Assembly (NCBI RefSeq): GCF_003606265.1
Contig: NZ_CP023671.1
Span: forward strand, 2,356,001 to 2,420,000
Reading direction: 5' to 3'
Source: Clostridium septicum
GTDB lineage: Bacteria > Bacillota > Clostridia > Clostridiales > Clostridiaceae
Length of the DNA stretch: 64,000 bases
The notes below the pieces were generated by a model that ran no database searches, had not been told where the DNA came from, and saw only the letters and a program-made list of their open reading frames with translations. A program made the position numbers and the translations under genes. Below, piece by piece: positions 1 through 9,455 of this stretch (position 1 is the first letter of the stretch; each line of letters opens with the position of its first letter).

Positions 1-1
1 A

Positions 2-1765
2 ATAGTTACTAATAAAAATAATGAGGAAAAAACTTTAAATGAAATTTTAGATGGATATATTAAAACTACTGAGGATATAACGTGGGTTTATATTGGAACT
101 AAAAATGGAAAATATATTTCTAAACCGGATACCACATTAAGTAGCGATTTTGATCCAAGGCAAAGAGAATGGTATCGTAATGCATTAGAGCATCCTTCAG
201 AGACAGTGTTATCAAAACCATATATAGACATAGAAAACAATAAGATTGTTATTACATATTCTAAAGCTGTAAAAAATGATAATGGTGAAATTCAGGGTGT
301 TGTAGCATTAGATAAGAAGTTAGATAAAGTATCAGATATCATTAATGAAATAGATTTAGGTAATAATGCATTTCAAGGTATAATGAGTGAAGATGGATTT
401 ATTCTTGCTCATAAGGATAAAAGTTTGATAGGGAAAAGTGGTAATGACTTACCGTGGATAGAGAAAGTTAAGAAGATTAATAACAATCAAACTGAAAAAA
501 TTAGTATTGATAATAAAGAATATATTGTTTATAAAAAAATAGATAATATTACGAATTTAAGTATGATAGTATTTATACCTAATGAGCAAATTATTAAAAA
601 TATAATAAATGGAATGATAATACCAATAGTAATACTTATTTTAGTTATTATATTTACTGGTATAGCTACAAAGTTATTTGCAGATAGATTAACTCATCCA
701 ATTAAGAGTGTTGTAAATATTTTAGAAAAAATAAAAAGTGGTGATTTTACCGAAAAGGTTGAAGAAAAAAGTTATTATAATTTAGAAATAAGTTCAATTA
801 TTGTTGCTTTAAATTCCTTAATTGATGATATGAAAATATTATTAACAGGAGTTAAAGAAGCTTCAGATTATGTTAAGGAAGGATCTACTACTTTATTTGG
901 AATAATAAGAGAATCAAGTAATGTAGGTGAAGAAGTAGCTAAATCTGTACAACAGATAGCAGAAGGTTCTACAAATCAGGCAACTGAATTAGATATAACT
1001 GTAAATGTAGTAAATAATTTAGAAGCTGAAGTTAATAAGTCTATAAACAATTCAAAATATATGCTAGAGGCTTCAGATAAAGTTAAGAGTTCAACATTAC
1101 AAGGTACAGTTGCTATAGAAAATTTAAGTGATAGTTATGAGGAAAATAGAAAAGCTAGTAATAATATATCTTCAAAAGTAGATATATTAGCGAATAAATC
1201 AGAAGAAATTGTAAAAATAATTGATACTATAGGTTCGATAACAGATCAAACTAGCCTTTTAGCATTAAATGCAAGTATAGAGGCGGCCAGAGCTGGAGAA
1301 GTAGGACGTGGATTTGCGGTTGTAGCAGAAGAAGTGAGAAAATTAGCAGAGGAATCTGCAAAATCAGCTAAAGAAATAAATAAAGTTATAGAAGAAATAA
1401 AATCTAGCATAGATGAGCTTTATAAAGAAACTAAAATTACAGAAGATTTAAATGAAAAAACAGTAGGTAGCTTAGATATAACTAAGGATAAATTTAAAGT
1501 AATAGATGAAATGATGAATGAATTAGAAAAGACAATAAAATTATTCACAAACTCTTTATCAGTAATAAATGATAATAAGAATATTGTTGTTAATAAAATC
1601 TCAGAAGTTGCTACAGTATCTGAAGAATCAGCTACAATTACAGAAGAGGTAAGTGCAGCAACTGAGGAGCAAGCGTCAAGTTTACAAGAAATGACTATTC
1701 AATCAGAAACTTTAAATACCTATGCAGAAAATTTAAAAATACTTATAGAGAAATTCAAGATTTAA
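2..1765 (+). CDS. Methyl-accepting chemotaxis protein, 5' end outside the window
   Basis: The reading frame is open from base 2, so the gene begins upstream. The visible N-terminal part carries the DPRQREWY motif typical of dCache_1 extracellular sensor domains. A single membrane segment follows at about bases 600-680, then a HAMP region ([18 protein letters not shown]) and a long cytoplasmic coiled coil. That coil contains the conserved signalling hairpin tip ([14 protein letters not shown] ... [18 protein letters not shown]), which contacts CheA/CheW. The ligand cannot be told from sequence. A GTG at 206 is only an internal codon, since the sensor domain continues upstream of it. The gene ends in a strong terminator. 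Confidence 0.93.
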   Translation: MVTNKNNEEKTLNEILDGYIKTTEDITWVYIGTKNGKYISKPDTTLSSDFDPRQREWYRNALEHPSETVLSKPYIDIENNKIVITYSKAVKNDNGEIQGVVALDKKLDKVSDIINEIDLGNNAFQGIMSEDGFILAHKDKSLIGKSGNDLPWIEKVKKINNNQTEKISIDNKEYIVYKKIDNITNLSMIVFIPNEQIIKNIINGMIIPIVILILVIIFTGIATKLFADRLTHPIKSVVNILEKIKSGDFTEKVEEKSYYNLEISSIIVALNSLIDDMKILLTGVKEASDYVKEGSTTLFGIIRESSNVGEEVAKSVQQIAEGSTNQATELDITVNVVNNLEAEVNKSINNSKYMLEASDKVKSSTLQGTVAIENLSDSYEENRKASNNISSKVDILANKSEEIVKIIDTIGSITDQTSLLALNASIEAARAGEVGRGFAVVAEEVRKLAEESAKSAKEINKVIEEIKSSIDELYKETKITEDLNEKTVGSLDITKDKFKVIDEMMNELEKTIKLFTNSLSVINDNKNIVVNKISEVATVSEESATITEEVSAATEEQASSLQEMTIQSETLNTYAENLKILIEKFKI

Positions 1766-1849
1766 TTATTAAAATAAAATTTATATAGTTAAATATTTTA
1801 GAGTTACTATATATGTATAAGTAGAGAGTATAATAAAAATTATAAAACT

Positions 1850-1889
1850 AAAAAACATCTCATATTTAAATATTATGAGATGTTTTTTT
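1850..1889 (+). terminator. Rho-independent terminator after chemoreceptor gene
   Basis: AAACATCTCAT pairs with ATGAGATGTTT around an AT-rich loop, followed by a run of T. It lies about 85 bases after the stop codon. Confidence 0.85.
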
Positions 1890-2003
1890 AGTTAGCACAA
1901 AAAAAAGTAAAATTATTCAGAAAATTCAAAAATTTAGAAGGGATATTAAAATTTATAGAGAATATTTTTAATTGGTAATAAAAGTATTTTAAGGGGGATT
2001 TAA

Positions 2004-4781
2004 ATGAAAAGGAAAGCTTTATTTAAGTTATTTGCTTCAACGATGACTCTTTGTTTTTTAGCAACTGGGGTACAAGCTTTTGCTTCTGTTACAAGAAATA
2101 CAGTTTCAGAAGATGTAGAAGCGGCATATGGTCCAACACCTACAGAATTGCAGCTTGATTATCAAAAAGAAGAATTAACAACATTTATTCATTTTGGAAT
2201 GAATACATTTACAGGAAGCGAGTGGGGAAATGGAAAGGAATCACCATCACTTTTCAATCCAACAGAGCTTGACGCAAATCAATGGATAAAAACATTAGCT
2301 GATGCAGGATTTAAAAAAGTAATTTTAACGGCAAAACATCATGATGGATTTTGTTTATGGCCAACTAAGACAACAGAACATGACTTAGAAAATAGTCCTT
2401 GGAAAGATGGAAAAGGAGATGTAGTTAAAGAAGTTGCAGAGGCCTGTTCAAAATATGGACTAAAGTTTGGGTTATATCTATCACCATGGGATCAAAATTC
2501 TAATGATTACGGAGAAGGTAATGGGGGAGATTATAATGATTTTTACGTTAATCAATTAACTGAACTTTTAGAAAATTATGGAGAAATATCAGAGATATGG
2601 ATGGATGGAGCGAAGGGGTCTAACGTAGTTCAAGATTATGATTTTGAAAGATGGTTTAAATTAATTAAAGAAAAACAACCTAATTGTATTATATGGAGTC
2701 AAGTAGGTCCTGATGCTAGGTGGATTGGAAATGAAAGTGGATATGCAGGTGAACCTTGTTGGTCAACAATAGATATAGAAAAAATGAGACAACAGGAAAT
2801 TCCAAGTTATTTAAATACCGGCGAGGAAAATGGACCTGACTGGGTAGTAGGAGAATCAGATGTTTCAATAAGGCCAGGTTGGTTTTATCATGCGAATCAA
2901 GATAATGATGTTAAATCATTAGAGAAGCTTATGGATATTTATTTTAAGTCAGTGGGTAGAAATTCAGTATTACTATTAAATATACCACCAGATAAAAGAG
3001 GAAAACTACATGAGTATGATGTTAAACGAATTAAAGAATTTGGGGATGCAATAAAAAACACTTTTAATAATGATTTAGCTTTAGGAAGTAATGTAATAGC
3101 AGAAAATGTGGCAGGAAATAATGAAAAATTTTCGGCAGATAAAATAATAGATAATAATTATGATACTTATTGGGCACCTAATAATTCAGATAAGACTGGT
3201 AGTATAGAAATTAATTTAGGTGAAGAAAAAGAGTTTGATGTTATTAATCTTCAAGAATATATACCACTTGGTCAAAGAGTAGCAGAATTTGATATTGAAG
3301 TATTTGAAGGTAATGCATGGAAAAAAGTATTTGAAGGAAAAACAATAGGATATAAAAGACTAGTTAGAATCCCACCTGCAACAGCATCAAAAATTAAAAT
3401 TAATATAAAAAGGTCGTTAGCAACTCCTTTAATAAATAATGTAGGGGTGTATAAACAACCTACGAATATAGAATTACCATCAGGACCACCAGAAGGATTA
3501 GATTTCTTAAATGATGGAAATAAAGGAAGTGGAATTGGAGAATTTAATTTTAGTAATGGATGGGTTCATGAAACTCTTGATAGGGATAGAGGAGGGGATT
3601 CCCATTATACAACAACAACAGGTGCAACCGTTAGAATAAAATTTAATGGTACTAAATTTTATTTATCTGGGGCTAAAGATCCATCTCATGGAATAGCAGA
3701 AATATCAATAGATGGTGCAGAAGCAGTTGACGTTGATACTTATTCAGAAAATAGAATAAACCAAAGTATTTTATATGAATCACCAGATTTAGATGATGGA
3801 GAACATGAAGTTGTTATTAAATGTAGTGGAAGAAAAAATCAAAACTCAAGGGGCGTGGCTATTCATACAGATGGAGCCTTTATATTAAATAATGGTGGAA
3901 AAGGTATGTTTGAAATGGAAGAAATCTCTTATACAGTTAAAGAGAATATAGGTAAAGCTATATTTAAGGTTATAAGAAAAGGTGGCAGTACAGGAAGAGC
4001 AGAGATAAACTATGAAACATTACCAGGAACTGCATTAAATGCAAAGGATTATCAAACATGGTCAGGAACATTGGCATTTAACGAAGGAGAAAAAGAAAAG
4101 ACTTTCGAGATAAATATAATAGATAATAAAAATTTAGAAGAGTCAAGATACTTCTTTTTAAAATTAAGTGATCCTATAGGTGGAGCTATATTGGGATTTG
4201 ATACGCAATCAAAGGTAACTATAGAAGATGATGAACTTATAAAAATAGAAACAGCTGATGTAGGAGATGAACTTTATAAGTTCAATTTAAGTAATGGATG
4301 GAATCAAGAAAGTGGAGGAATGTGGACTAATGATATGAATTCAACATTTACAATAAAGTTTATTGGTAGAAAAATATCATTAGTAGGAGCAGTGGATCCT
4401 AACCATGGGATATTCCAAGTTTCTATAGATGGAGGAGAATATGTAGATGTAGATCAATATGCTGAAAGTAGAAAAACTAATGTAACTTTATTTGAAAGTG
4501 AAGAGTTGGCATATGGAGAGCATACTTTATCTTATAGATTAAAGGGAGAGAATTCACATGGAGGTAGGCCAGATGGACAGATAACGTATGCTTTGGTTGA
4601 TGCAAGCATGGCAGAAGTGGAAATGCCAGGAGACTTTAATTCTAATGGTAAATATGATATAGGTGATGTTGCTTTAGTATCAAAATATTATGGACAAAAT
4701 AAAAAAGAATATGACTTAAATAAGGATAATATTATAGATGAATATGAAGTGAATTTTATAACTGATAAGATTTTAGAGTAA
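2004..4781 (+). CDS. Secreted alpha-L-fucosidase (GH29) with carbohydrate-binding, Calx-beta and dockerin modules
   Basis: 925 residues. Residues 1-28 form a signal peptide, so the protein is exported. The GH29 catalytic domain spans about 45-350: HFGMNTFTGSEW at 63-74, KHHDGFCLWP at 111-120 and WMDGA at 199-203, in which Asp201 fits the family nucleophile. The HFGMNTFT form resembles the GH29-B (alpha-1,3/1,4-fucosidase) branch; that is inference. Next come an F5/8-type C (CBM32-like) domain (about 360-485), a galactose-binding-like module (about 505-635), a Calx-beta domain (about 640-745), a second copy of the 505-635 module (about 760-870), and a C-terminal type I dockerin with two Ca-binding loops (DFNSNGKYDIGD, DLNKDNIIDEYE). 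Start is supported by AAGGGGG eight bases upstream. It probably removes fucose from host mucin-type glycans and docks onto a cohesin partner that is not in this window. Confidence 0.92.
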   Translation: MKRKALFKLFASTMTLCFLATGVQAFASVTRNTVSEDVEAAYGPTPTELQLDYQKEELTTFIHFGMNTFTGSEWGNGKESPSLFNPTELDANQWIKTLADAGFKKVILTAKHHDGFCLWPTKTTEHDLENSPWKDGKGDVVKEVAEACSKYGLKFGLYLSPWDQNSNDYGEGNGGDYNDFYVNQLTELLENYGEISEIWMDGAKGSNVVQDYDFERWFKLIKEKQPNCIIWSQVGPDARWIGNESGYAGEPCWSTIDIEKMRQQEIPSYLNTGEENGPDWVVGESDVSIRPGWFYHANQDNDVKSLEKLMDIYFKSVGRNSVLLLNIPPDKRGKLHEYDVKRIKEFGDAIKNTFNNDLALGSNVIAENVAGNNEKFSADKIIDNNYDTYWAPNNSDKTGSIEINLGEEKEFDVINLQEYIPLGQRVAEFDIEVFEGNAWKKVFEGKTIGYKRLVRIPPATASKIKINIKRSLATPLINNVGVYKQPTNIELPSGPPEGLDFLNDGNKGSGIGEFNFSNGWVHETLDRDRGGDSHYTTTTGATVRIKFNGTKFYLSGAKDPSHGIAEISIDGAEAVDVDTYSENRINQSILYESPDLDDGEHEVVIKCSGRKNQNSRGVAIHTDGAFILNNGGKGMFEMEEISYTVKENIGKAIFKVIRKGGSTGRAEINYETLPGTALNAKDYQTWSGTLAFNEGEKEKTFEINIIDNKNLEESRYFFLKLSDPIGGAILGFDTQSKVTIEDDELIKIETADVGDELYKFNLSNGWNQESGGMWTNDMNSTFTIKFIGRKISLVGAVDPNHGIFQVSIDGGEYVDVDQYAESRKTNVTLFESEELAYGEHTLSYRLKGENSHGGRPDGQITYALVDASMAEVEMPGDFNSNGKYDIGDVALVSKYYGQNKKEYDLNKDNIIDEYEVNFITDKILE

Positions 4782-4810
4782 ATTATATAGAATAAGTTGT
4801 AATAATATAA

Positions 4811-4846
4811 AAACAGTCCTGAAAGAATATTTTCAGGGCTGTTTTT
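4811..4846. terminator. Bidirectional terminator between fucosidase and lipoprotein genes
   Basis: AACAGTCCTGAAA / TTTTCAGGGCTGTT hairpin (one G-T pair), with A-rich sequence before and a T-run after. It lies between two convergent genes and can serve both. Confidence 0.8.
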
Positions 4847-4852
4847 AATATA

Positions 4853-5497
4853 CTAGAATAAGTGAGCTACTAGTTTTCCATCTTGTTCAAATAATGTAAC
4901 TGTATAAGAATTAAACGGAACTGCATAAGCACCAACTTTAGATATAGCAACTCTTATTTTTAGAGTTATTCCTGTATTTGTTTTATTGCTTGGTCCTTCA
5001 AATGTAACAGTATCCAAAGAAAGGGCCATAGCTTCGCCTTCAGACATATGCATTTGATTTCTAAGAGATTCTAAATCAGCTTGTAAATTAGTTTTATCTA
5101 CTTCAGTAATTGGAGTAATTCCATTTTTATTAGAAGAATCAAAAGAAACTAGATGAGTATATACTTCTGGATTTTCATTAACATATTCTGTTAATAAATC
5201 CTTAGCAAAATCTATTTCCTTAAATTCTCCAGCAACATAAGGATATTCTATATTATAAATATCTGTTGATTTTTCTATAGTTTTTATATCTTTAGAGGAA
5301 GTATAAGTTTTTCCAAAAGCATCAAATGATACTATAGGCTCAGGAGTATTCTCTTCTTCTTTAGGCTTTTCAGGAATTTTTTCTTCAGTACTAGGATTAT
5401 TAGAGTTAGCTTCATTATTAGATTTAGGACTATTACAACTAACTAGAGTTATTAGCATAAATGATGATAAAATAATTGATAATGTTTTTCTTATCAT
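4853..5497 (-). CDS. Putative lipoprotein of unknown function
   Basis: 214 residues. The N-terminus MIRKTLSIILSSFMLITLVSC is a lipoprotein signal with lipobox LVSC, so Cys21 should be lipidated and the protein held on the outer face of the membrane. A low-complexity Asn/Pro/Glu spacer (about 22-55) precedes a mixed alpha/beta domain I do not recognise. The start is supported by AAAGGAG ten bases upstream. It is transcribed convergently with the fucosidase gene and no neighbour suggests its role. Confidence 0.7.
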   Translation of the reverse strand: MIRKTLSIILSSFMLITLVSCNSPKSNNEANSNNPSTEEKIPEKPKEEENTPEPIVSFDAFGKTYTSSKDIKTIEKSTDIYNIEYPYVAGEFKEIDFAKDLLTEYVNENPEVYTHLVSFDSSNKNGITPITEVDKTNLQADLESLRNQMHMSEGEAMALSLDTVTFEGPSNKTNTGITLKIRVAISKVGAYAVPFNSYTVTLFEQDGKLVAHLF

Positions 5498-5587
5498 TAT
5501 AAAATTCTCCTTTGCAAATAAGTTATGTAAATCTATATTATAATAACATATTTTGGAAGAGATTTGTTGGGAAAATATTATATTTGT

Positions 5588-5631
5588 AAAAAAAGTAGAT
5601 TTAAATTATCGTAAACAATTTAAATCTACTG
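5588..5631 (-). terminator. Terminator of the DUF421-DUF4363 operon
   Basis: A perfect 14-bp stem (AGTAGATTTAAATT and its complement) with a 9-base loop, followed on the minus strand by seven T. It lies just past the DUF4363 stop codon. Confidence 0.85.
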
Positions 5632-5641
5632 TAAAAAATAT

Positions 5642-6022
5642 TTATAAAAGGTTTTTAAAATTTGGTTTCTGTAAATCTTTAAGATGTTCGGCAGAATATC
5701 TTAATAGATGAACTGAAGATAAGGATTCGGCTCTATCATTTCCTTTAATATACAAAGATAGCTTTAAAGATTCATTCATTAATGTATCATAATCAACATG
5801 ATTTAAATAAATAGCTGGAATTGTACTTTTTTCTTTTATAAGCCCTAGTAATTCTACAGCTTGGTCATAAGCAAATGATTTATCATTATTATCTAAAGAA
5901 TCTTCTATTTTTTCACATTTAATAATGATTTCATCACATAAAGAGATAAAATCAGTATCAAGATAAAAGAGAGCTCCTATTAAAAGAAGAAAAAGCATTA
6001 TTGAAATAATAGTATTTTTCAT
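5642..6022 (-). CDS. DUF4363 family small membrane-anchored protein
   Basis: 126 residues with one N-terminal membrane segment (about 5-22) followed by a helical domain. The length and the position directly behind a DUF421 gene fit the DUF4363 family, usually paired with DUF421 proteins in clostridia. Its ATG overlaps the TGA of the upstream gene (ATGA), so the two are translationally coupled. The biochemical role is unknown. Confidence 0.75.
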   Translation of the reverse strand: MKNTIISIMLFLLLIGALFYLDTDFISLCDEIIIKCEKIEDSLDNNDKSFAYDQAVELLGLIKEKSTIPAIYLNHVDYDTLMNESLKLSLYIKGNDRAESLSSVHLLRYSAEHLKDLQKPNFKNLL

Positions 6023-6792
6023 TGCTTACACCCCTTTTCATAGTCATCATAAAGTTGATATATAAATTTTCCAGTAGTATCTGTCATTGCAAGTAGAACT
6101 TTATCTATAGAATCGATTTTGTGTTTTTTTAGTTCGTTTTTTACCCACACTTTATTTTTCCCAGAAGAAGTCAAAGCATTGTTATTAACTTCACCATCTA
6201 ATACGTATATAATTGGCAATCTAGGCTTAGATTGATTTTTTGAAGAATTAGATTTATTACTATTAGAGGTATTAGTTTGATCGCTAGAGTTTCCGTTACT
6301 ATTAGATTGTGTATTACTACAATCAGTAGAATTTGAAGAGCTAGAAGAGCTTTGAGATGTCAAAAATGAAAGTTGACCATTATTTTCCAATATAGCATAC
6401 TCTATTTCGCTAAGATCAAAATATCCTGCTAGTCTTAGTTCTTCCATAAGCTCATCAAGATTAATTTGTTGTTTTTTTAATGCAGAAAAATTTACTTTTC
6501 CACGACAAATTAAAATACTTGGTTCACCTTCTATTATCTTTCTAGCTAATTGACTTTTAAGCTGTAATTGGGTTAATAAAGTTTTTACAAATAATAAAGT
6601 GATTATTGGTATAACACCTAAAATTAAGGGTAATCTGGTATCTTGCATTGGTAATGCTGCTAAATCTGAAATCATAATTGTTATTACAAATTCATATGGT
6701 TGTAGCTCACCAATTTGTCTTTTTCCCATAAGCCTCATGACAAATACTACTAATGCATAAAGTATAATAGTTCTTATAAGTACTATAAACAT
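6019..6792 (-). CDS. DUF421 (YetF-type) membrane protein with Ser/Asn-rich insert
   Basis: 257 residues from the chosen start. Two or three N-terminal membrane helices carry the family signature MRLMGKRQIGELQPYEFVI, followed by the cytoplasmic DUF421 domain (ILICRGKVNFSALKKQQINLDELMEELR). A roughly 45-residue stretch made almost only of Ser, Asn, Thr and Lys (about residues 145-190) interrupts the domain. I chose the ATG at 6792 because GAGGTGAT lies at proper spacing before it; an in-frame ATG at 6825 has no such site. DUF421 proteins are linked to spore membrane properties in Bacillus, but the role here is unknown. Confidence 0.8.
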   Translation of the reverse strand: MFIVLIRTIILYALVVFVMRLMGKRQIGELQPYEFVITIMISDLAALPMQDTRLPLILGVIPIITLLFVKTLLTQLQLKSQLARKIIEGEPSILICRGKVNFSALKKQQINLDELMEELRLAGYFDLSEIEYAILENNGQLSFLTSQSSSSSSNSTDCSNTQSNSNGNSSDQTNTSNSNKSNSSKNQSKPRLPIIYVLDGEVNNNALTSSGKNKVWVKNELKKHKIDSIDKVLLAMTDTTGKFIYQLYDDYEKGCKQ

Positions 6793-6901
6793 TTTACCAA
6801 TCACCTCTCTAAAGTAGTATTTCATAGGATTTGTATTTTTATTCTAAAAATTATGGTTATAATAGATTTAGGAAAAAGAGTTTTTAATTAAGTTGTTTGA
6901 T

Positions 6902-6931
6902 TTGGTTACTTTTTTCAAATCGTAGTATAAT
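6902..6931 (+). promoter_or_regulatory. Candidate sigma-A promoter for the uridine-kinase-like gene
   Basis: TTGGTT, 18 bases, then a perfect TATAAT, about 56 bases before the start codon. The -35 is weak. Confidence 0.4.
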
Positions 6932-6987
6932 ATACATAAAGATTGATTTTTTATATGTAGAAATGTATTAAATCTGGAGGGATTTAA

Positions 6988-8643
6988 ATGAGAATTTTTA
7001 AAATTTATTATGAAAATAAAATCTTAGAAGTAGGAGAAGAAACTACTTTTAAGGATTTTTTAGAGTCGAAATTAAAGTTAGATTATCATGATATAGCTTT
7101 ATGCAGATTAAATGGCAATTATCATGAGTTAAGTAAGAATATAGAGGAAAGTGGTAATTTAGAAATATTAAAATTTGATAGTGTTATAGGAATGAAAATA
7201 TATTCAAGAACACTTCAATTTATATTTATTAAAGCTGCTTTAGATTTGTTTGGAAATTCAAGAATAACAATTGAGCATAGTATAAATAAAGGATTATTTG
7301 GAGAAATTCACAAAGAAGAAGTTTTAAGTAAAGATGATATTTTAAAGATTAAGAATAGGATGATTGAAATAATAAAAAGTGATATTCCTATAAAGAAAGT
7401 AAAGATTAAAAAAGAGAAAGCAATAGAAATATTTAAAAACTATGGAATGGAAGATAAAGTTTTATTGTTAAATTATGTTAATTTTGAAACAGTAAATTTA
7501 TATAATTTAGATGGAAGATATGATTATTTCTATGGTCAAATGGCATATTCTACAGGGATAGTTAAGGCTTTTGATTTAATGTATTATGATCCAGGTTTTA
7601 TTTTAAGAACCCCTGAAGAAAAAAACTTAAATGAGTTACCACCATATAAAGAAAATAAAAAGTTAGCTCAAATATTTCTAGAAACAGAAAGATGGCTTGA
7701 TATATTAGAAGTGGGTGAAGTAGGTTCTTTAAATAAAAAAGTAGATAGTAGTGAAGTTAAAGACCTTATAATGATATCAGAAGCTTTACATGAGAAAAAA
7801 ATAGCTAATATAGCAGATATGATAACTAATAAGAAGGAAACTAAAGTTGTTCTTATAGCAGGTCCAAGTTCATCTGGAAAAACAACATTTGCAAATAGAT
7901 TAGGAATTCAATTAAGAGTAAATGGCTATATACCAATACCTATATCTTTAGATGATTACTTTGTAAATAGAGAAGAAACTCCTTTAGATGAAAATGGGGA
8001 GCCTGATTTTGAAAGCATATATTCTTTAGATTTAGAATTATTTAATAAAGATTTAAATAAATTACTTCATGGAGAAGAGGTAGAGATTCCATCATATAAT
8101 TTTAAAAAGGGTAAAAGAGAATGGGTAAATAATAAATTAAAGTTACCTCAAAATGGCATAATAGTAATAGAAGGAATACACGGACTAAATCCAATACTTA
8201 CTAAATCTATTGAAGATAAAAATAAATTTAAAATTTATATATCAGCATTAACACAATTAAATTTAGATAATCATAATAGAATTGCAACTACTGATATAAG
8301 AAGAATTAGAAGAATGGTTAGAGATTATTTATCAAGAGGATATGGGGCAGAAGAAACATTAAAAATGTGGCCTTCAATAAAGAGAGGAGAAGAAAAAAAT
8401 ATATTTGTTTATCAAGAAGAAGCAGATGTAATGTTTAATTCAACTCTAGTTTATGAATTATGTGTACTAAAAAAATATGCCTTAGAAGAGCTTGAAAAAA
8501 TAAAGCCAGAAAGTCCTGTATATATACAAGCAACTAGATTAAAAGCATTTTTAGGATTTTTCAAAGAAATAGAAAAAGAATCTGTTCCTGAAAACAGTAT
8601 TTTAAGAGAGTTTATAGGGGGAAGTATTTTCTATAAATATTAA
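6988..8643 (+). CDS. Uridine kinase-like nucleoside kinase with N-terminal TGS/ThrRS-like domain
   Basis: 551 residues. The first about 65 residues look like a TGS (ubiquitin-like) domain, and residues about 70-210 resemble the second additional domain of threonyl-tRNA synthetase. The C-terminal half is a PRK/uridine kinase domain: P-loop GPSSSGKTT at 292-300, SLDDYFVNREETP just after, and IVIEGIHGLNP as the Walker B-like strand. This architecture is common in Firmicutes and is annotated as a nucleoside kinase. The expected reaction is ATP-dependent phosphorylation of a nucleoside such as uridine, but the natural substrate of the fused form is not certain. GGAGGG lies eight bases before the ATG. 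Confidence 0.85.
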   Translation: MRIFKIYYENKILEVGEETTFKDFLESKLKLDYHDIALCRLNGNYHELSKNIEESGNLEILKFDSVIGMKIYSRTLQFIFIKAALDLFGNSRITIEHSINKGLFGEIHKEEVLSKDDILKIKNRMIEIIKSDIPIKKVKIKKEKAIEIFKNYGMEDKVLLLNYVNFETVNLYNLDGRYDYFYGQMAYSTGIVKAFDLMYYDPGFILRTPEEKNLNELPPYKENKKLAQIFLETERWLDILEVGEVGSLNKKVDSSEVKDLIMISEALHEKKIANIADMITNKKETKVVLIAGPSSSGKTTFANRLGIQLRVNGYIPIPISLDDYFVNREETPLDENGEPDFESIYSLDLELFNKDLNKLLHGEEVEIPSYNFKKGKREWVNNKLKLPQNGIIVIEGIHGLNPILTKSIEDKNKFKIYISALTQLNLDNHNRIATTDIRRIRRMVRDYLSRGYGAEETLKMWPSIKRGEEKNIFVYQEEADVMFNSTLVYELCVLKKYALEELEKIKPESPVYIQATRLKAFLGFFKEIEKESVPENSILREFIGGSIFYKY

Positions 8644-8773
8644 TTATGAAATTCTTGTAAGATACAAAAAAATTTCGTAAACTTAATAATATAAATTATT
8701 ATTTGAAAACTAATTTTCAATAATATTATTACGATTTTAGATAGTTAAACTACTTATGATAAGGAGAAATATT

Positions 8774-9454
8774 ATGAAAGATGTTGGTGTATTTGATATA
8801 ATGGGGCCAATAATGATAGGTCCATCTTCCTCTCATACTGCAGGAGCAGCAAGGCTTGGAAAAGTTGCTAGAGCTGTATCAGAAGGTGATATAAAAGAAG
8901 TTAGATTTTTGTTACATGGCTCTTTTGGAAAGACGTACAAAGGACATGGAACGGATAGAGCTTTAGTAGCTGGAATATTAGGAATGGAACCTTCTGATAT
9001 TAGGTTAAGAGATGCGATTGAAATTGCAGAAAAGCAAGGGATAAAAGTAAGCTTTGAAGAAGCTGATTTAGGAGATGCTCATCCCAATACAGTTAAGATA
9101 TTAATTAAAGGAAAAAAAGAAGAGAAATATGAAATAATAGGATCATCAATAGGTGGAGGAAGCATTCAAATATCAGAGGTAAATGGAAATAATGTTGAAT
9201 TCACAGGTGCTTATCCCACATTAATAATATCTCATATGGATATACCAGGTGCAGTATCCAAAGTTACAGCAATTCTTTATAAAGATGATATAAATATAGC
9301 ATTTATGAAGGTTTTTAGAAGTCAAAAAGGAAAAGAAGCTACTATGGTTTTTGAGGTTGATCATTCAATGCCAAAGGAAATGATAGAAGAAATAAAAAAG
9401 ATAGATTCAATAAAAAAAGTAATAATGATTAATCCGGCAAAGGATGGTGAATGA
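8774..9454 (+). CDS. sdaAB: L-serine dehydratase, iron-sulfur-dependent, beta subunit
   Basis: 226 residues. The N-terminus contains the family signature GPSSSHTAGA (16-25), and the C-terminal third is an ACT domain (from about 155, ISHMDIPGAVSKVTAIL). With the alpha subunit it deaminates L-serine to pyruvate and ammonia in the cytoplasm. An in-frame ATG at 8756 exists, but the AAGGAG at 8761-8766 lies after it and correctly before the ATG at 8774, so 8774 is the start. The next gene follows with a one-base gap. Confidence 0.93.
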   Translation: MKDVGVFDIMGPIMIGPSSSHTAGAARLGKVARAVSEGDIKEVRFLLHGSFGKTYKGHGTDRALVAGILGMEPSDIRLRDAIEIAEKQGIKVSFEEADLGDAHPNTVKILIKGKKEEKYEIIGSSIGGGSIQISEVNGNNVEFTGAYPTLIISHMDIPGAVSKVTAILYKDDINIAFMKVFRSQKGKEATMVFEVDHSMPKEMIEEIKKIDSIKKVIMINPAKDGE

Positions 9455-9455
9455 T

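Noticed and set aside
8703..8720. Operator-like palindrome (TTGAAAA ctaa TTTTCAA) upstream of sdaAB
   Set aside because: Seven base pairs in very AT-rich DNA is expected by chance and it matches no known operator.
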